Part shown: positions 1-6,754 of the stretch, in pieces
How positions within the stretch are numbered: position 1 is the first letter of the stretch
How the letters are laid out: every line of letters starts with the position of its first letter
Position numbers and translations under genes: made by a program
DNA from: an uncultured Cellvibrio sp.
GTDB taxonomy: Bacteria; Pseudomonadota; Gammaproteobacteria; Pseudomonadales; Cellvibrionaceae
Reading direction: 5' to 3'
Length of the DNA: 6,754 nucleotides
NCBI GenBank assembly: GCA_946886255.1
Contig: CAMPIG010000267.1
Location: 1 to 6,754 of the forward strand
Notes under the pieces: model-generated
What the model was told of the DNA's origin: nothing
The model's database searches: none
Seen by the model: the letters and a program-made list of their open reading frames with translations, nothing else

Positions 1-1
1 G

Positions 2-49
2 AATGATGCTGATACCCGCCTGTTTGCCCAAAAATGCCTGAACGACTAA
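2..49 (+). CDS. Possible 3' end of an upstream gene (partial)
   Basis: This frame is open from the left edge of the window and reads NDADTRLFAQKCLND before a TAA at 47-49. The stop lies 9 nt before the jetA ATG, a spacing typical of genes in one operon. Sixteen codons are too few to identify a family. An upstream gene of the same operon is the simplest reading. In some Wadjet loci jetD may precede jetA, but nothing in this tail clearly looks like a JetD C-terminus. An open frame this short can also arise by chance. Confidence 0.35.
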   Translation, partial: NDADTRLFAQKCLND

Positions 50-58
50 TTTACTCTC

Positions 59-1555
59 ATGTTTTTTAACGAGCAGCGTCCGCATTTTTTCAATCCACTG
101 ACCGGTAAATACCGTGAAGTGGTAGCGGAATGCTTACGCCTGTTGTATCAACGCCTCTACACCGATCTGCGCGATTACGGACATGCGATGAATCGCGAGC
201 AATTGGTGGATATATTCAAGGAAGCCATTGCGCGCACGCCGGTGTTGGACGAGCAGGACGATCAAAGCGAAAACGAAGGTCGTTTCAAGACTCACCGCGA
301 ATTAGCCAGTTTTATCATTAGCCGTTTATTGGAAAACGGTTGGCTGGAAAAACAGGTCGACGAGGCCAGCTTACAAAGCACTTACGGTTTCAGTCGTATG
401 GGGCGTTTATTCACTCAACCTTTCGCCGACAGTGACAGCAATCATTTCCGTACCCGCAATCGCAACACCCGTAATACGCGCAACAGCTTGCAAGCGTTTT
501 ATGATCAAGGTGAAGTTCACGACCTGCTGGATGCATACGAATATTCCGAACGTATCATCAGCGACTTCACCGATGTGATCTCCGAGCTGGAAGAACGTAA
601 ACGTCAACTGGTGCGTGAAGTGGAAGCGCGCCAATTGGTGCAACAAGCCAGTGATGAATTCTTTGACTTTATGGATAAGGTATTCAAGCCGGATCTGGAA
701 GTACGTTTGTCGGCAGATAGTGTAGAGAAATATCGCGATCAGATTGCCGATATCATCAAAGGTATTCGACGCAAACGAAAATATGGTCAGGGCGATCCTG
801 ACATGGCGGCGAAAGACTGGCGTGCGGTGATGGAAATCCGCCTGCGCAAACTCTTGCCGCAGCGGGTCGTGCCCCATGTGTCGTTGCTGGATACCTTGTT
901 GCAAACCATCGAGTCCCGTTTGCGCAATGCCTGTGAGGTCATGCTGCCAGCGTTGCGGCGAGCCTTGAATACCTTTACCCAACGTGCCGATATTATCATT
1001 CGCCAGCTGAGCTACATTCATGCCCAAGGCAGCGACGATATCGTTGATGTGTGCCGACAGTTATCGCAGCTAACGGAAGCGCAGCAAAATGCATTATTTG
1101 AGCAGCATCAGGCTGATTTAAACGGGATGCAACTGGCGTTTATTGACCCGGGCCAGATCCAGTTGCGCACACCCTGGCAAAAAACCGTCATACGCAGCAG
1201 TCTTGACCAAGATAAAGCGCTGGACCCCGTTGCCCAGAAAGAATTATTTATTCAACAGTCATTAGATCGTGCGTTTATCGTGCAGGGCAGCGCGGTACGT
1301 GCCTACATCCATACCGCATTAGCGCAAACCGGCCGCGTAAACAGTCGCCAGTTATCGGCATCCAGTATGCCGGAGTTACTGAATCTGGCGCACGCCATTG
1401 AAGTCGGTGCAATTAATAATTTGTCATCCGAACTGCGCTTTGAAGTCACCCAGGACGCCGATTGGTTAACGGGTACGCCGCGTGTCGAGCAGGATGATTA
1501 TTTTGTCCGGCGCGATGAATTTGTCATCGCGCTTATTGAGAATACGCATGACTAG
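59..1555 (+). CDS. jetA: Wadjet protein JetA (kleisin-like / MksF-like subunit)
   Basis: This 498-residue protein matches the JetA family of the Wadjet system. The family supplies the kleisin-like subunit that bridges the JetC ATPase heads and recruits JetB, as MukF does in MukBEF. What can be seen: an N-terminal block [13 protein letters not shown] (about residues 10-22) followed by a predicted winged-helix region to about 115, with [10 protein letters not shown] near its end. Next comes a short basic Arg/Asn/Thr tract (residues 131-142), then [16 protein letters not shown] and a strongly helical, charged stretch (about 155-215) like a kleisin neck. The remaining mostly helical C-terminal half has no transmembrane segment, signal peptide or catalytic motif, as expected for a cytoplasmic structural subunit. 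The ATG at 59 is preferred because the family-like N-terminal block begins there, although no convincing Shine-Dalgarno sequence precedes it. The upstream stop at 47-49 suggests coupling to a preceding gene. The 3' end overlaps jetB by 8 nt. The family call rests on recognition and synteny, not on a search. Confidence 0.87.
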   Translation: MFFNEQRPHFFNPLTGKYREVVAECLRLLYQRLYTDLRDYGHAMNREQLVDIFKEAIARTPVLDEQDDQSENEGRFKTHRELASFIISRLLENGWLEKQVDEASLQSTYGFSRMGRLFTQPFADSDSNHFRTRNRNTRNTRNSLQAFYDQGEVHDLLDAYEYSERIISDFTDVISELEERKRQLVREVEARQLVQQASDEFFDFMDKVFKPDLEVRLSADSVEKYRDQIADIIKGIRRKRKYGQGDPDMAAKDWRAVMEIRLRKLLPQRVVPHVSLLDTLLQTIESRLRNACEVMLPALRRALNTFTQRADIIIRQLSYIHAQGSDDIVDVCRQLSQLTEAQQNALFEQHQADLNGMQLAFIDPGQIQLRTPWQKTVIRSSLDQDKALDPVAQKELFIQQSLDRAFIVQGSAVRAYIHTALAQTGRVNSRQLSASSMPELLNLAHAIEVGAINNLSSELRFEVTQDADWLTGTPRVEQDDYFVRRDEFVIALIENTHD

Positions 1556-2264
1556 TTTAATTGAAACTCTGGAACAGCAATTGGCATCGCACAATCTGGA
1601 TCTGGACGATTGGCGGGTGCTCTTGCAGCGGTTGTTGGACTATGGCGTATTGTGTCGTGACGACAGCCAGGTTGAGGCAGACTTTTACGATCAGTTCGTA
1701 CGTGTGCAGGATCTGGTTGATCAATATTTATCGTTGATGGGCGTACGCTTCCAACACGATCCGCATTTCCGTTTTGTGCGCTTGATTCCACCCGGCGCGC
1801 GAGTGCCTGGTTTGGAAGATGAAAGCGATGAGCCCTCCGGCGGCGGCTTTCGCCAGCGTTTGAGCCAACATGAAATCGCGCTGATTCTGGTGTTGCGTGC
1901 TGAGTATGATAAAGCGTTGCGTGAGGGTCTGATTGATGAACAGGGTTGTGCGGCGTTGTCGTTGGAGGCGGTGGCTTTGGCGATGAAGAATTTATTGCGT
2001 CGGGCGTTGCCGGAGAATGTGGGTGAGCGGCGGCAGGTGTTTAAGCGGTTGCGACAGTTGCGGTTGATTCATTATGTGCAGGAGGCGGATCTGGATCAGT
2101 CGGAGAGTTGGATTAAGGTGCGACCGTTGGTGGTTAACTTGGTGACGAATGAGTGGTTGGAGAAGGTTCGGCGGGATGTTGGTGGGTTGATTCCTCAGGA
2201 TAATGAGAGTGACCAGATTGATGACAGTGAAACTAGTAAAAGTGAAAAACATTCTATTTTTTGA
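1548..2264 (+). CDS. jetB: Wadjet protein JetB (MukE-like, DUF4194)
   Basis: This 238-residue protein is the JetB/MksE-type accessory subunit (DUF4194). It is a tandem winged-helix partner that binds the kleisin JetA and the JetC heads. Family-like features are the run of short helices with [19 protein letters not shown] near the start, [14 protein letters not shown] around residue 80, a helical core [18 protein letters not shown], and a final wing [11 protein letters not shown] followed by [13 protein letters not shown]. The tail is acidic and polar and probably disordered. The frame is open further upstream, to an ATG at 1482, but ATG 1548 is chosen. It gives the usual small overlap with the jetA stop (1553-1555), and the upstream extension is simply jetA read in another frame. 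Translational coupling is likely, since the ribosome-binding site is weak. The 3' part (about 1900-2220) is unusually G-rich and C-poor on the coding strand. The gap to jetC is 349 bp, much larger than expected inside a Wadjet operon. Confidence 0.87.
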   Translation: MTSLIETLEQQLASHNLDLDDWRVLLQRLLDYGVLCRDDSQVEADFYDQFVRVQDLVDQYLSLMGVRFQHDPHFRFVRLIPPGARVPGLEDESDEPSGGGFRQRLSQHEIALILVLRAEYDKALREGLIDEQGCAALSLEAVALAMKNLLRRALPENVGERRQVFKRLRQLRLIHYVQEADLDQSESWIKVRPLVVNLVTNEWLEKVRRDVGGLIPQDNESDQIDDSETSKSEKHSIF

Positions 2265-2274
2265 TTTGAGTATG

Positions 2275-2377
2275 GGGAGTTGGGTGGCGTTATGGCAGAC
2301 ACGCCGTGAACCCGTCCGTGGGGGCTCAGCAGCGGCGTCCTGCCGCTGATGGTCTGCCATAACGCCACCCAACTCCC
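2275..2377 (-). repeat. Hairpin element 1: perfect 26-bp arms around a 51-nt loop
   Basis: Arms 2275-2300 and 2352-2377 are exact reverse complements (26 of 26), separated by 51 nt (2301-2351). The loop holds a second hairpin: CAGCGGC at 2330-2336 pairs with GCCGCTG at 2342-2348. On the minus strand the loop reads inner hairpin, then GAGC, then a conserved-looking stretch with GGA, TTCA and a terminal GGCGT. The same order occurs on the plus strand in element 2. It lies 10 nt after the jetB stop and is followed by a loosely T-rich stretch (2387-2410), so it could also stop or attenuate transcription before jetC. That role is inferred. No target-site duplication is visible at its edges. I recall similar loop sequences dispersed in gammaproteobacterial genomes but cannot verify that here. 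Confidence 0.9.
2330..2348. repeat. Inner hairpin of element 1
   Basis: A perfect 7-bp GC-rich stem (2330-2336 with 2342-2348) closes a 5-nt loop GTCCT. It sits next to one outer arm, leaving the other side of the loop (2301-2327) unpaired. That unpaired side is the part resembling element 2. Confidence 0.85.
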
Positions 2378-2457
2378 TTCGGCAAGATTTTCTTTCTATT
2401 AAACTTTTTAAAGCACAAGAGCTGACTCATTAAGAGATCGATGTTGGCACCATACGA

Positions 2458-2563
2458 GTTTGGCATTAGACCCTTTGTTTCGAAACCTTCAAGTCATGGA
2501 TGACTTGAAGGAGCTACAGGGATGTATTCATGCGTTTTCGAAACAAAGGGTCTAATGCCAAAC
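2458..2563 (+). repeat. Hairpin element 2: perfect 28-bp arms around a 50-nt loop
   Basis: Arms 2458-2485 and 2536-2563 are exact reverse complements (28 of 28), separated by 50 nt. The arm sequence (for example GACCCTTTGTTTCGAAA) is unrelated to that of element 1. Beyond the arms, pairing resumes after a short mismatch: GGCAC at 2446-2450 with GTGCC at 2574-2578. TACGA occurs at both edges (2453-2457 and 2568-2572), the second copy 4 nt outside the arm. This is weak evidence for a target duplication. The loop begins with a perfect inner hairpin and then reads GAGC, CA, GGATG, TTCA and GCGT in the order seen on the minus strand of element 1. It ends 50 nt before the jetC start. Confidence 0.9.
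2486..2511. repeat. Inner hairpin of element 2
   Basis: CCTTCAAGTCAT (2486-2497) is the exact reverse complement of ATGACTTGAAGG (2500-2511), a 12-bp stem around two central bases. It abuts the left outer arm directly, so element 2 folds as a long stem, a side hairpin and a single-stranded segment of about 24 nt. Confidence 0.9.
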
Positions 2564-2613
2564 GTGCTACGAAGTGCCTATCAAAAGTTATAAACAATTG
2601 ACGGAAGTCATTT

Positions 2614-5600
2614 ATGTATTTGAAAAAATTTATCTACGTCAATTGGGGCAATGTGCCGAATACCGAATTTGAATTCGGACCGATTAATTTATTCTCCGGC
2701 GGGAATGGTTCAGGTAAAACCACGGCGGCGGATGCGGTGCAGACGATCATGACGGCTGCGCACGATAATCTGTTTCATTTTAATCCAGGCCAGGATGAAT
2801 CCAGCCAACGCGGGCGTGGCGGTAAGCAGGTGCGGACGCTGGCATCCTATGTATTGGGTTGTGATGACGGCGCTTACGCGCGGCCTTATGGATGTGATGG
2901 TTATCTGGCGGCGGTGTTCTATCCCACGCAGGGCGAAGCGAGTGAGCCGTTTACGGCGTTGATGGGTATGCGCGCGGTAATTGAGGGAGCGGGTCAGCAG
3001 CGGGTGGCGCGGCTTGAGGAGATTCAGTTTTTTATCTTGCCGGATGTCGTGCTGAATCTGGGTGACTTGTTGAAAGAAGATAAAGTCGGGCGTTATGTGG
3101 TGCCGCTGGATCGTGTGTATGCCGGTTTGCGTCGTCAGTTTGGTAATGATCAAATTGAGAAGTACGATAAAAAGAAAGCCTATTTGTGCCGGTTATACGG
3201 CATCTTGCGCGGTAGTAAAAAGGATGCAGTGTCCGAGCGGGAGGCGATGAATGCGGCACGGGCATTCTCGCGTTTTATGGCGTATAAGCCAATCAAAGGT
3301 ATAGATGAATTTGTCGCGACTGAGGTGTTGGAATACCGCGATCTGGGGGAGGCGATTCGCAATGTGTCAGCCATGCTCAAGCGGATTCATACCATGGAGT
3401 CAGATGCCCGCCAATTGCGTGAAGCCATTGCGCGGATGGCGAATGGTCGCGATACAGCGGATAGCTTTATTGCAAACTGGCTGGAACAACAGGTTGTGCA
3501 TTACAGTCTGGCGCGGCGGCGTTACAACGATAGTCAGGCGCGTTATCTCAAAGAAAAACAGCAACAACACATTTTGCGCGAGCAACTGGCGGGCAATGAA
3601 CAATCCTTATCGTTATGCGAGCAACGCCGTGAAGAGTTGAACCAACAAATTCTTGATGTGAATGCGCGTCGTTTGGGTGTGCCGGCTTTACGCGATAAAG
3701 ATCAATTGACAGCCGATAAAAAACAGCTTGAGCAGCAGATTCATCACAGTGTGCCCGAGCTGTTGAAGCAGGATCAACAACTGCAGTTTAATCATCAGGC
3801 AGCGCAACAGATTATTCATGCCCTGCGGCAAACCTCTATCAGTCTTGTGATTCCCGCACTAGCCGATAAGCCGTTGCAAAAATTGACCAAACAATTGGTT
3901 GACGATGAATTACATATTGATTTCCATCGCTTATTAAACCGCGACTGGATCGATATCTCGCCCTTGGAAGACAAACTCGACAGCGCGCTCCAGCAGCAGT
4001 TGTTGCACAATCAATTGGTGTCGCATTGGTTTGGTGAGGTTGATGCGCAACGCGATAATCTGCGCGATCAGCTAGCGCAAGAGCGCGATAAGCGTCAGCA
4101 GTCAGCGGAACGTTTGTACAAACAAGTGGATGCCAAGCAGCGCGATATTCATGCGCTGGAATCCAATCAGGTTACTTATCCAACATTTGTGCGCGCCGCC
4201 CTGGATATGTTGCAGCACCAGTGCCCGGCGGCGGATGCGCGGGTGTTGTGTGACTATGTGGAAGTGATGGACCGCGAATGGCAGTCGGCCATTGAAGGTT
4301 ACATCGGCGCCGCGCGCTTCGGGATTATTGTTGCACCGGATTGTGAAGCTGAAGCTATTCGATTGGTGCGCAACATGCCGGGGCAGGGTAAAAGTGCGCG
4401 GGTGATTCAAGGCGAGAAAGCACGGCGTGACATGGAAAAATTATCCAGTCTGCCAGGCAATTCTATCGTGCAGGTGATGAGCTTTACTCACGCTACCGCA
4501 GAATATTATTTAAAAGCCAGCTACGGCAACGTTGAGCGCGTCGCAGATGCTGATGCATTGCGCAACACTCGTCGTGGTGTGACCAAAGATGCCATGGGCT
4601 CCGGTAACTACGCGATGTTCCGTTGCGATATCCCCGACAGTGAGCTGGTGTTTGGTCAGGAAGCCCGCGAGCGAGCGCTGGAAGAAAAGCGCCGGGAGCT
4701 GGAGCGCCTCAATCGGGAATGGCAGGATGCAACCGATCAGGCTAACGAAATCCAACAGCTCTTACGCGCGGTAGATAAACTCAAGCCAGTTAACTATGCC
4801 GATATATTGCAAACTATGCTGGTTGCGCAACGGCGGGTACAAACGATTGATGAAAAATTGCAGCAACTGGACCTCAGCGATTTTGCGGCATTGGATGAAG
4901 AGCTGGAAAAGCTGCGTGAGTCGGACAAGCTTCTTGCCACGGAACTTAAGCAATTAACCAGCGCGCAGGTGGACTGTAAAGCAAAACTCCATAACGTGGA
5001 TGACCGCTGCCGCGCATTGGATGCAGAGCAAGATAAAACACTGGATATTGTTGATCGCGCCGAAGATAACCTGCGCAGTGTAGCGGCGCTCTGGCCGGAC
5101 TTTGACCCGGAGCAACGCTTAACCCTGGCAGACCAGGATTGCGGACAGCACGAGCTCAATTATTTTGAGCAGCAATTGCAAGCCACCACTGCAGAATTAA
5201 AAAGCCATCTGAACCGTTTGCAACACGCCGTGTTGCAACATAACCAGTTCTGTAAAACCGCCGATAGCCTGATATTTAATCTGGATTTTAACAATGATCT
5301 CGGGCAGAAAAATTTCCGCGAAGTCTGCGAGATTCGCCGTCATTTTGACAAACTCTATAATCGCGATAAGAACCACATCCTCGCGCAGCGCCACGCCGAG
5401 CTGGAATCTTTACGCCACAGTTTCAACAATGCTTTCGTGACTAACCTGTGTCACTCGATCTATCAGGCGATCAACGACGGCAAAAAAATCCTTGATGAAC
5501 TGAACAAGGAACTGGAGCACCATCGCTTCGGTGCTGATCGCGAGCGCTTCCGCTTTGATTACGATTGGGTGCCGGAATTCAAGGAGTACTGGCAGTTCTT

Positions 5601-6255
5601 TAAAGCAGTAATCGACAACCCGAGCTTGGGGGATGGCGAAACTTTGTTTGAGATGAAGTTGGAGCCCAGGCATCAGCAAGTGCGCGAGCGCTTGATGACT
5701 ATGTTACTTGATGAAGACGAGCAAAAAGCCTTGCGCGAATTGACCCGCATTGCGGATTATCGCAATTATCGCCGCTATGAAATCTATAAGGAACCGGAAG
5801 GCAAACAACCGATTGCCTTGAGCCAATACGGTACAGGTTCCGGCGGACAATTGGAGACGCCTGCCTATATCATCCGCAGTGCAGCCATTACGTCAGCATT
5901 CCGTTTTAACGAGGGCAATAGTCATCTGCGGATGGTGTTGGTGGACGAAGCCTTCTCCAAGATGGATGAACACCGCTCGCGCGAAGTAATCAATTATTTA
6001 ACCGAAAGCCTGGGCTTGCAGCTGCTGTTTATTATGCCGAGCAGCAAGTCCGGTCCCTTTATGGATTTAATCTCCAACCAATTCGTCTTCAGTAAATGCC
6101 CCACTGCCGAAAGCGTCGGCGAACTGAAAAGCCGTGTGGTGCTTGACCGCCAGCAGTGCGCGCCGGAGAAGATTAAAAAACTGATGGAAAACCATCGCCG
6201 TACTATTCGCCAGCAAGCGGCGCTGGATTTTATGCAGGAAGTGGAGGTTGATTGA
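2614..6255 (+). CDS. jetC: Wadjet protein JetC (SMC/MukB-like ATPase)
   Basis: This 1213-residue protein is the SMC-like motor of Wadjet. Dimers with two ATPase heads and long coiled-coil arms bind and extrude DNA together with JetA and JetB. The N-terminal head begins at residue 1 and has Walker A GGNGSGKTT at 29-37. Coiled coil runs from about 280 to 520, rich in Gln, Leu and charged residues. A globular hinge-like domain (about 522-685) contains WQSAIEGYIGAARFGIIVA and MGSGNYAMFRCD. The return coiled coil runs from about 685 to the 930s. The C-terminal head carries a signature-like YGTGSGGQLETP (1072-1083), Walker B MVLVDE with catalytic-type Glu at 1112, and D-loop SKMDE (1115-1119). All ATPase motifs are intact, so this gene looks functional. 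GGAAG at 2603-2607 is a good ribosome-binding site 6 nt before the ATG at 2614. The 349-bp repeat-bearing gap upstream means it may depend on read-through or on its own promoter. MukB, MksB and RecN-like proteins are the alternatives, but the JetA and JetB neighbours favour JetC. Confidence 0.93.
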   Translation: MYLKKFIYVNWGNVPNTEFEFGPINLFSGGNGSGKTTAADAVQTIMTAAHDNLFHFNPGQDESSQRGRGGKQVRTLASYVLGCDDGAYARPYGCDGYLAAVFYPTQGEASEPFTALMGMRAVIEGAGQQRVARLEEIQFFILPDVVLNLGDLLKEDKVGRYVVPLDRVYAGLRRQFGNDQIEKYDKKKAYLCRLYGILRGSKKDAVSEREAMNAARAFSRFMAYKPIKGIDEFVATEVLEYRDLGEAIRNVSAMLKRIHTMESDARQLREAIARMANGRDTADSFIANWLEQQVVHYSLARRRYNDSQARYLKEKQQQHILREQLAGNEQSLSLCEQRREELNQQILDVNARRLGVPALRDKDQLTADKKQLEQQIHHSVPELLKQDQQLQFNHQAAQQIIHALRQTSISLVIPALADKPLQKLTKQLVDDELHIDFHRLLNRDWIDISPLEDKLDSALQQQLLHNQLVSHWFGEVDAQRDNLRDQLAQERDKRQQSAERLYKQVDAKQRDIHALESNQVTYPTFVRAALDMLQHQCPAADARVLCDYVEVMDREWQSAIEGYIGAARFGIIVAPDCEAEAIRLVRNMPGQGKSARVIQGEKARRDMEKLSSLPGNSIVQVMSFTHATAEYYLKASYGNVERVADADALRNTRRGVTKDAMGSGNYAMFRCDIPDSELVFGQEARERALEEKRRELERLNREWQDATDQANEIQQLLRAVDKLKPVNYADILQTMLVAQRRVQTIDEKLQQLDLSDFAALDEELEKLRESDKLLATELKQLTSAQVDCKAKLHNVDDRCRALDAEQDKTLDIVDRAEDNLRSVAALWPDFDPEQRLTLADQDCGQHELNYFEQQLQATTAELKSHLNRLQHAVLQHNQFCKTADSLIFNLDFNNDLGQKNFREVCEIRRHFDKLYNRDKNHILAQRHAELESLRHSFNNAFVTNLCHSIYQAINDGKKILDELNKELEHHRFGADRERFRFDYDWVPEFKEYWQFFKAVIDNPSLGDGETLFEMKLEPRHQQVRERLMTMLLDEDEQKALRELTRIADYRNYRRYEIYKEPEGKQPIALSQYGTGSGGQLETPAYIIRSAAITSAFRFNEGNSHLRMVLVDEAFSKMDEHRSREVINYLTESLGLQLLFIMPSSKSGPFMDLISNQFVFSKCPTAESVGELKSRVVLDRQQCAPEKIKKLMENHRRTIRQQAALDFMQEVEVD

Positions 6256-6349
6256 TACGGACGCCAGTCGATGGCTGTTACTCGAATTGACTCAGTCAGG
6301 ACGCTTTATCGATCAAGAGTGGGTTACTCGGCAGATGCTGGATCGTTAG
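6248..6349 (+). pseudogene. jetD: Probable remnant of jetD (C-terminal tail only)
   Basis: Overlapping the jetC stop in another frame, 33 sense codons (6248-6346) run to a TAG at 6347-6349. The peptide has ASRWLLLELTQSG followed by GRFIDQEWVTRQMLDR. The pattern of leucine-rich helix, then G-R-x-hydrophobic-acidic-Q-E-hydrophobic, resembles the extreme C-terminus of JetD/DUF2220 proteins as I remember the family. JetD is the topoisomerase-VI-like, Toprim-containing nuclease subunit, normally close to 400 residues and often directly downstream of jetC. Neither the DUF3322-like N-terminal domain nor a Toprim core is present in the window. The simplest reading is an internal deletion of jetD that left its tail next to jetC. 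TTG at 6248 is only the limit I chose, not a claimed start. With so few residues the assignment could be wrong, and a chance short frame is possible. Confidence 0.5.
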
Positions 6350-6754
6350 CGCTTGTATCGAGTGGTTGAATGCGCGGAAACACTCGCGTTAATTTGCGTT
6401 GCAGCGTTGTCTGTTCAATAGGTTTGGCGATGTAATCATCTACGCCTTCCTCAATGGCCGCACGTATTTGTTTGGCTTCGGTGATGGCGCTGACCAATAT
6501 GAAGCAGGCATCCTGATAGCGTTCGGTGGCTCGCATGGCATTGTGCACATCCAGGCCGTTTTTCAGCGGCATGTACCAGTCACATAACACCAGATCGTAG
6601 ACGGGGTTGGCGCTAAATAACATGCTGACGGCTTTCAGTCCGTCTGTGGCGAGGTCGATGTGTTTGATGCCGATGGCTTGCAGTAGTGTAGTGATCAGAT
6701 TGCTGCTGGCTTCATCGTCGTCGGCCAGCAGTACGCGAATTTTTTCCGGTGGCA
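6324..6754 (-). CDS. CheY-like receiver domain, C-terminal part (5' end outside window)
   Basis: On the minus strand, 142 codons are visible (first complete codon at 6752-6750, TAA at 6326-6324). They encode a complete response-regulator receiver domain. Visible landmarks, numbered from the first visible residue: IRVLLADDDEA with the acidic pocket at 11-13, phosphoacceptor Asp58 in LVLCDWYMPLKNG, the switch Ser88 in FILVSA, and the invariant Lys110 in DDYIAKP. The spacings (58, 88, 110) match the CheY pattern (57, 87, 109). After the domain only a short polar tail follows, with no DNA-binding output domain. It is therefore either a stand-alone CheY-like regulator or the C-terminal receiver of a hybrid histidine kinase that begins beyond the window. 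An internal ATG at 6623 is not the start, because it would cut off the acidic pocket. It is convergent with jetC, and its last 26 nt overlap the jetD-like remnant. It is probably unrelated to Wadjet function. Confidence 0.93.
   Translation of the reverse strand, partial: PPEKIRVLLADDDEASSNLITTLLQAIGIKHIDLATDGLKAVSMLFSANPVYDLVLCDWYMPLKNGLDVHNAMRATERYQDACFILVSAITEAKQIRAAIEEGVDDYIAKPIEQTTLQRKLTRVFPRIQPLDTSANDPASAE

Noticed and set aside
407..1027. Long open frame antisense to jetA
   Set aside because: It lies wholly within a well-supported gene and has no recognisable domain or ribosome-binding site. It is a by-product of jetA codon use.
1482..1547. N-terminal extension of jetB from ATG 1482
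   Set aside because: It overlaps jetA by over 70 nt and adds residues unlike the family. ATG 1548 gives the standard short overlap.
2378..2412. Rho-independent terminator after hairpin element 1
   Set aside because: The stem is strong, but the following T-rich stretch starts about 10 nt later and is interrupted, so it is not a canonical terminator. The possibility is mentioned with the repeat only.
2589..2594. TATAAA as a possible -10 box for a jetC promoter
   Set aside because: No acceptable -35 box lies 16-18 nt upstream, and the resulting leader would be only about a dozen bases long. The evidence is too weak to list.
2265..2613. CRISPR array or integron attC site between jetB and jetC
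   Set aside because: There are only two elements, inverted relative to each other, with no repeated direct unit and spacers, no attC core boxes and no integrase or Cas gene nearby.
5218..5238. Perfect 10-bp inverted repeat around one base inside jetC
   Set aside because: It falls in the coiled-coil coding region and is explained by the repeated peptide LQHAVLQH and its codons. There is no sign of a regulatory role.

Overview
The window carries a Wadjet (JetABC) locus: a condensin-like plasmid- and DNA-defence operon of the MukBEF/Mks superfamily. It is read left to right and ends against an oppositely oriented two-component receiver domain. Base composition is moderate. The protein style, together with an interspersed hairpin repeat that I recall seeing in genomes of the Cellvibrio/Saccharophagus group, suggests a gammaproteobacterium, possibly Cellvibrionaceae. 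The taxonomic guess is tentative.

Layout: positions 2-49 are probably the last codons of an upstream gene. jetA (59-1555, kleisin-like subunit) and jetB (1548-2264, MukE-like DUF4194 subunit) overlap by 8 nt and are translationally coupled. A 349-bp non-coding gap follows. It holds two long hairpin elements (2275-2377 and 2458-2563). Their outer stems are perfect but unrelated in sequence, while their 50-51-nt loops look homologous and lie in opposite orientations. jetC (2614-6255, SMC-like ATPase with Walker A, hinge, signature and Walker B motifs) is intact. Downstream, where jetD (the topoisomerase-VI-like nuclease subunit) would be expected, only about 34 codons remain open (to 6349). They resemble the extreme C-terminus of a JetD/DUF2220 protein. 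A CheY-like receiver domain (6754-6324, minus strand, 5' end outside the window) overlaps that remnant tail to tail.

How it fits together: JetC, JetA and JetB would form the loop-extruding SMC/kleisin/KITE-type complex. In a complete Wadjet system, JetD cleaves the small circular DNA on which that complex stalls. Here the motor module looks intact but the nuclease appears deleted, unless jetD lies outside the window. The locus is therefore either an inactivated defence island or a nuclease-less JetABC complex kept for another role. The two best leads are the probable jetD deletion scar and the paired conserved-loop/variable-stem elements between jetB and jetC.
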